Shown here: piece after piece, positions 60,403 through 64,000 of the stretch | Position numbering within the stretch: the stretch's first letter is position 1 | Layout: every line of letters begins with the position of its first letter | Notes under the pieces: model-generated | What the model was told of the DNA's origin: nothing | The model's database searches: none | Seen by the model: the letters and a program-made list of their open reading frames with translations, nothing else | Assembly: GCF_019931575.1 (NCBI RefSeq) | Contig: NZ_CP082923.1 | Location: forward strand, 1,054,001-1,118,000 | Reading direction: 5' to 3' | From: Caulobacter segnis | Lineage (GTDB): Bacteria; Pseudomonadota; Alphaproteobacteria; Caulobacterales; Caulobacteraceae | Length of the DNA: 64,000 nucleotides | Made by a program: the position numbers and the translations under genes

Positions 60403-63400
60403 CTAAGTAGCGTCGCCTCTCAACGACGCTGCTCCTCGCGAAGCGGCGAACAAGCGCTCTTGCAGCCAAGCCTTGAAAACGCGGTCGGTATTGTACAGGG
60501 CGTACAAGTCTGTGTGATCGGCGAGGCTACCAAGAAGTTCGTCATCTACCGCGCGATCGTGCTCAATTCTGGCATTTTGAGTGTCGCTATTGCGCAGCGC
60601 ATTACGCACCCGCCCATTTGCACCAATCTTCTCGGGCAGTTCTTCGAATAGAAATCGCTTAACACGGTCCTGGTCGCGGAAGTCGGTCGCCCCGAAGCGC
60701 TCGTTAAATTCCCGAACGACGGCGCTCAGTTGATCCATTGTCGGTTCAACTTGGCCGCCTGCGGTGCCAACGGGGACTGACTTAATTTCAGCATCCTCAT
60801 CAACTAAAGCGATGTTCATTCCAGCTGAGATCTCGACCCGGTAACTATCCATGTCGATTGTTTCCAGCACGTCGATCGGTGCATCGTCACTGGAGGGGCT
60901 GGGCAGCTTAGGGATCAGAAGCGACAAAAAGATCGACAGCTTTTCCCACTCCGGCACCGCGTAGGGAAGGATCGCCACGAGAAACGCGTAAGTGCGGACG
61001 AAAGCCTTGGCAGCGCCCTTGAACGCAATCTGTTCGTCCTCAGTCAGCGTTTCGTAATAGACGGAGCAGGCGTCTAGCACCGGGTCAAGCTGATCGCGTG
61101 GCGCGGCGGCGAGGAACAGCACAACGATCGATTCGATATCCTCAAGCGCGTAAACGCCGGCGCTATCCAGGGCTCGTTTCAAATCGTGGAGCTTGTTTGG
61201 ATCGGTTTCCCCCGAGAGGATCGTTGCGCGGTAGAAGTCGGAAAAAGCAGCCTCAATCACCGCTGAATCATTGCGGAAGTCAAGCACAACCGGCTCGCTC
61301 TTGCCGAGCCGAGCGCGGTTAAGTCGCGACAAGGCTTGTACGGCTTTCACCCCGGCCAGCGTCTTGTCGACATACATTGCAAAAAGCTTGGGCTGATCGA
61401 ACCCCGTCAGATATTTGTCCGCGACGACGAGGAAACGATACGGATCGGCTTCGAATCTGTCCTCAAGCTCACTGCTGGGGAAGCCGTTATAGGAGGCTTC
61501 CGTCCGCTGCTCGCCCGCGTCATCGACTGTGCCAGAAAACGCGACTATCGCCTTGTATGGTGAGCCGCGCTTCGCCAGCGCGGCGTTGATAGCCCGCCAA
61601 TAGTCTATCGCGCGCTCGATCCCATCGGTTGCCACCATGGCGCGCGCCTCGCCGCCCACTTTTCTGCGCGCGATCACCTGGTCGATGAAATGATCGACGA
61701 TGATCCCGGCCTTGGTGGCGATAGCATGGTCATGCCCTTCGACGTAGCGACGCAACGTTTTCAGCGTGCGCGAAACGTCAACATCGGGATCATCCTCTGC
61801 GGTCGTAGCGAGGCGATACCAGCTCGATACCGGGGTGTAGTGGGCAAGCACGTCTAGAATAAACCCCTCATCAATGGCCTGCTTCATTGAATAGAGGTGG
61901 AAGGGGCGATATTTTATCTCACCGTCCTGCTCATAACGTTCGCCGAACAGCTCCAAAGTCTTATTTTTGGGCGTGGCGGTGAATGCCAGATAGCTGGCGT
62001 TGTCGAGCATCCGACGCCCCTCGATCACAGCCAGGATGCGATCTTCCGCTGTCGTTTCCTCGTCGATCACCGCGCCGCCGAGCGCAGTGTTCAGGGCACC
62101 GGCCGCGCGACCGCCCTGGCTCGAATGGGCTTCGTCGATGACGATGGCGAAGCGGCGCCCGCGATGGACAGAGCCAATGTCATCTAGGATGACCGGGAAC
62201 TTCTGGATGGTCGTGACAACGATTTTCTTCCCGCTCTCAATGAAGCCCCGAAGGTCACCAGACCGTTCGGCATGACCCATCAGTCGCGCTGTCTGTGCGA
62301 AGCCGCCGATGGTGTCTTTCAGGTTCTTGTCGAGCACTTGACGGTCGGTGACCACGATCACCGTATCGAATATGGGAACGCCGTCCACTTCGAGGCCGAC
62401 TAGCTTATGTACAGTCCAGGCAATCGAGTTCGACTTGCCCGACCCGGCTGAGTGCTGGATCAGATAACGCCGACCCGCGCCGTTGGCGGTAGCGTCGGCG
62501 CAAAGAGCGCGGACTACCTTGAGCTGATGATAGCGTGGAAAGATCGGCTTCCGCGCTGTGATACGGCCGCGCGCATCGCGTTCTTCGATGATGCCGGCGA
62601 AGTTCTCGACGATGTCGGCCAGACTGCGCTTCGCAAGTATCTCGCGCCACAAGTAGTCCGTGCTGACGCCTTCCGGGTTGGGTGGGTTACCCGCGCCGTC
62701 GTTGTGCCCTTTGTTGAATGGCAGAAACCAACTCTTCTGTCCGGAGAGCGCGCTGCACATTCGAACCTCGCGATCATCCATCGCGAAATGGACAGCACAG
62801 CGGGTAGGCCGGAAGATCAGTTCCCGAGGATCGCGATCGGCTTTGTATTGCGCCTCGGCGTGGGCGACGGTCTGGCCGGTGAGCGTGTTCTTTAACTCGA
62901 AGGTCGCGACCGGTAGGCCGTTGATGAAGACGGCAAGGTCAAGCGCGCGGCGGGCGGCGTCCTGTGAATAGCCAAGCTGGCGCGTCACCGAAAAGCGGTT
63001 CTGCGCGAAGTGGATTGCAGCCTGAGGATTGCCGGGTGACGGCAGTGGGAAATAGAGCGCCACGGCGTGCGGACCGTGACGGATGCCGGATCGCAGTACG
63101 TCGATGACGCCGCGATTTGTGATCTCATCCCGGACGCGGGCGAGGAAAGCTCGGCGCTGGCGACTGTCGGTTTCCAGCGACAGCGGACCGACTAATTCGG
63201 GCTGCGTGGATCGGACAAAGGCGAACAGTTGGACCAGGTCAAGCGCATGGGCGCGATCATAGTCATCGCGATGGCCTTCAATGTAGTCATCGGGTCCCGC
63301 TAAGGGCGCGCGCTCGCCCGCGACGTCGGCGGGGGCTCCCTTGACTGACGCTGTCGTGCCGGTGAGCGCTGATACGATTAGAGTCTCTAGGCCGCCTTCG

Positions 63401-63420
63401 CTTATGTCAGTCGACCGCAT
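60403..63420 (-). CDS. hsdR: Type I restriction enzyme, HsdR subunit
   Basis: 1,005 residues from the ATG at 63420. Nuclease motif D161...E175-L-K177; Walker A S-A-G-S-G-K-S at 324-330; DEAH box at 429-432; helicase motif III A-F-T-A-T-P-K; Q-A-L-S-R-L-N-R as motif VI. It translocates and cuts unmethylated DNA when bound to HsdM and HsdS. The start lies within the hsdS end (14-bp overlap), so they are coupled. hsdM should be upstream, beyond the window. GC is lower than in the chromosomal core. Confidence 0.95.
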   Translation of the reverse strand: MRSTDISEGGLETLIVSALTGTTASVKGAPADVAGERAPLAGPDDYIEGHRDDYDRAHALDLVQLFAFVRSTQPELVGPLSLETDSRQRRAFLARVRDEITNRGVIDVLRSGIRHGPHAVALYFPLPSPGNPQAAIHFAQNRFSVTRQLGYSQDAARRALDLAVFINGLPVATFELKNTLTGQTVAHAEAQYKADRDPRELIFRPTRCAVHFAMDDREVRMCSALSGQKSWFLPFNKGHNDGAGNPPNPEGVSTDYLWREILAKRSLADIVENFAGIIEERDARGRITARKPIFPRYHQLKVVRALCADATANGAGRRYLIQHSAGSGKSNSIAWTVHKLVGLEVDGVPIFDTVIVVTDRQVLDKNLKDTIGGFAQTARLMGHAERSGDLRGFIESGKKIVVTTIQKFPVILDDIGSVHRGRRFAIVIDEAHSSQGGRAAGALNTALGGAVIDEETTAEDRILAVIEGRRMLDNASYLAFTATPKNKTLELFGERYEQDGEIKYRPFHLYSMKQAIDEGFILDVLAHYTPVSSWYRLATTAEDDPDVDVSRTLKTLRRYVEGHDHAIATKAGIIVDHFIDQVIARRKVGGEARAMVATDGIERAIDYWRAINAALAKRGSPYKAIVAFSGTVDDAGEQRTEASYNGFPSSELEDRFEADPYRFLVVADKYLTGFDQPKLFAMYVDKTLAGVKAVQALSRLNRARLGKSEPVVLDFRNDSAVIEAAFSDFYRATILSGETDPNKLHDLKRALDSAGVYALEDIESIVVLFLAAAPRDQLDPVLDACSVYYETLTEDEQIAFKGAAKAFVRTYAFLVAILPYAVPEWEKLSIFLSLLIPKLPSPSSDDAPIDVLETIDMDSYRVEISAGMNIALVDEDAEIKSVPVGTAGGQVEPTMDQLSAVVREFNERFGATDFRDQDRVKRFLFEELPEKIGANGRVRNALRNSDTQNARIEHDRAVDDELLGSLADHTDLYALYNTDRVFKAWLQERLFAASRGAASLRGDAT

Positions 63421-64000
63421 CCAGCTCCCCCTCCTGATCTTCATCGTCGGTCGCGGTGTCTTCGGCGAGATCTTCGCCTTCGACGACTGTGATGTCAGCT
63501 GCGCGCACATCTAGTTCGCCGGTGACGACTGCGGCGATGATGCTATCGCGGTATTCAATGATCAGATCGATCTGGCCGCGTTCCTTTGCGACAGCTTCGT
63601 CGACAAGTTTTGTATCAGCTTTGATCTTGCTGAGAATGAGCTCCTGTTCATTCTCATCGATAGGGAGCGCTAGGTGAAGGGCCGATAGCCGAGTTTCGGC
63701 AATGGCAGGGTATGCCACTCCCACTGATCGCGAAATCACAAGGTCGATGAAACGCGGCGTCATCAACGCGTACGCCAACAATTCGGGAATAACCCCGGCT
63801 TTGGGCGACAACACAGCAAATCCGGTCGATGCAATCGCATCTCGAGGCCAGTCTTCAAAAAAATAGATCGCCTTAAGATAGGTCCGGACGGTCGAGATCA
63901 GAATGTCATTGGGAGCGAGTTGTCGCCGCGCCCGCGACGGCGCCGCGCCAAAGGTCATAGCCTCCGGCTCACCGGTTAAGACCCCAGTACCCACAACGGA
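63407..64000 (-). CDS. hsdS: Type I restriction enzyme specificity subunit HsdS, 5' end outside window
   Basis: The frame runs off the window end, leaving 197 residues of the C-terminal half. It has part of a target recognition domain (L-A-P-N-D-I-L-I-S-T-V-R-T-Y-L-K-A-I, A-S-T-G-F-A-V-L-S-P-K), then the conserved helix region Q-E-L-I-L-S-K-I-K-A-D-T-K-L-V-D and L-I-I-E-Y-R-D-S-I-I-A-A-V-V-T-G-E-L-D-V-R, the usual HsdS repeat and end. HsdS sets the DNA sequence recognised by both methylase and nuclease. An acidic tail of ~30 residues (E-D-L-A-E-D-T-A-T-D-D-E-D) is longer than common. Confidence 0.92.
   Translation of the reverse strand, partial: SVVGTGVLTGEPEAMTFGAAPSRARRQLAPNDILISTVRTYLKAIYFFEDWPRDAIASTGFAVLSPKAGVIPELLAYALMTPRFIDLVISRSVGVAYPAIAETRLSALHLALPIDENEQELILSKIKADTKLVDEAVAKERGQIDLIIEYRDSIIAAVVTGELDVRAADITVVEGEDLAEDTATDDEDQEGELDAVD

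Noticed and set aside
1..64000. CRISPR arrays and insertion sequences.
   Set aside because: No regularly spaced direct repeats and no transposase-like frame were found; the repeats seen are paired inverted palindromes.

Overview
The window is chromosomal DNA of a high-GC alphaproteobacterium, most likely Caulobacter or a close relative in the Caulobacteraceae. The reasons are the density of TonB-dependent receptors (five), the paired tryptophan-halogenase-like flavoproteins beside one of them, a ManD-type mannonate dehydratase, and short high-GC intergenic regions with REP-type palindromes. The assignment is by gene content only; no rRNA or marker gene is present. Two tRNAs are present, Met(CAT) and Ser(GGA).

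Layout. 1-8.3 kb: end of a TonB receptor, a membrane gene that looks frameshifted, tRNA-Met, a YbaK-type deacylase, a copA-copB copper pair, an acyl-CoA ligase and a sugar dehydrogenase. 8.4-18.8 kb: a carbohydrate locus with a GH3 beta-glucosidase and its LacI regulator on the minus strand, and on the plus strand a large TonB receptor followed by two halogenase-like flavoproteins. 18.8-23.8 kb: ankyrin protein, cyclophilin, YCII-like protein and an MHS-family transporter. 23.9-35.1 kb: an ECF sigma / FecR anti-sigma / STN-domain TonB receptor operon, then on the minus strand another TonB receptor followed by an M14 zinc carboxypeptidase.

35.6-56.0 kb is the most coherent region. It holds a GH105/88 unsaturated uronyl hydrolase, an alginate-lyase-fold lyase, a FadR/UxuR-type GntR regulator, mannonate dehydratase, a large secreted protein that may be a polysaccharide lyase, a hexuronate-type MFS transporter coupled to a GH43 beta-xylosidase, a GH2 glucuronidase-like enzyme and a TonB receptor. 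An 11-bp palindrome of the form TGGTCAKRCCA recurs in front of several of these genes and is the likely operator of the GntR protein. Together they read as a pathway that imports a glucuronic-acid-containing polysaccharide through the outer membrane, cleaves it in the periplasm and feeds hexuronate to the mannonate branch. Unrelated housekeeping genes (RibD-like reductase, DUF1294, VOC protein, iron-permease-like protein) are interspersed.

56-58.25 kb: TetR regulator, YjbR-like protein, MsrA and tRNA-Ser. From the 3' end of tRNA-Ser to the window end the composition is more AT-rich and the genes are accessory: an uncharacterised protein translationally coupled to an ImmA/IrrE metallopeptidase, then a type I restriction system (hsdR and a partial hsdS). 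This looks like a defence island at a tRNA gene, although no integrase is visible.

Three families of intergenic palindromic elements, several strong hairpin terminators and three convergent gene pairs that share a single CTAG as both stop codons are also recorded.
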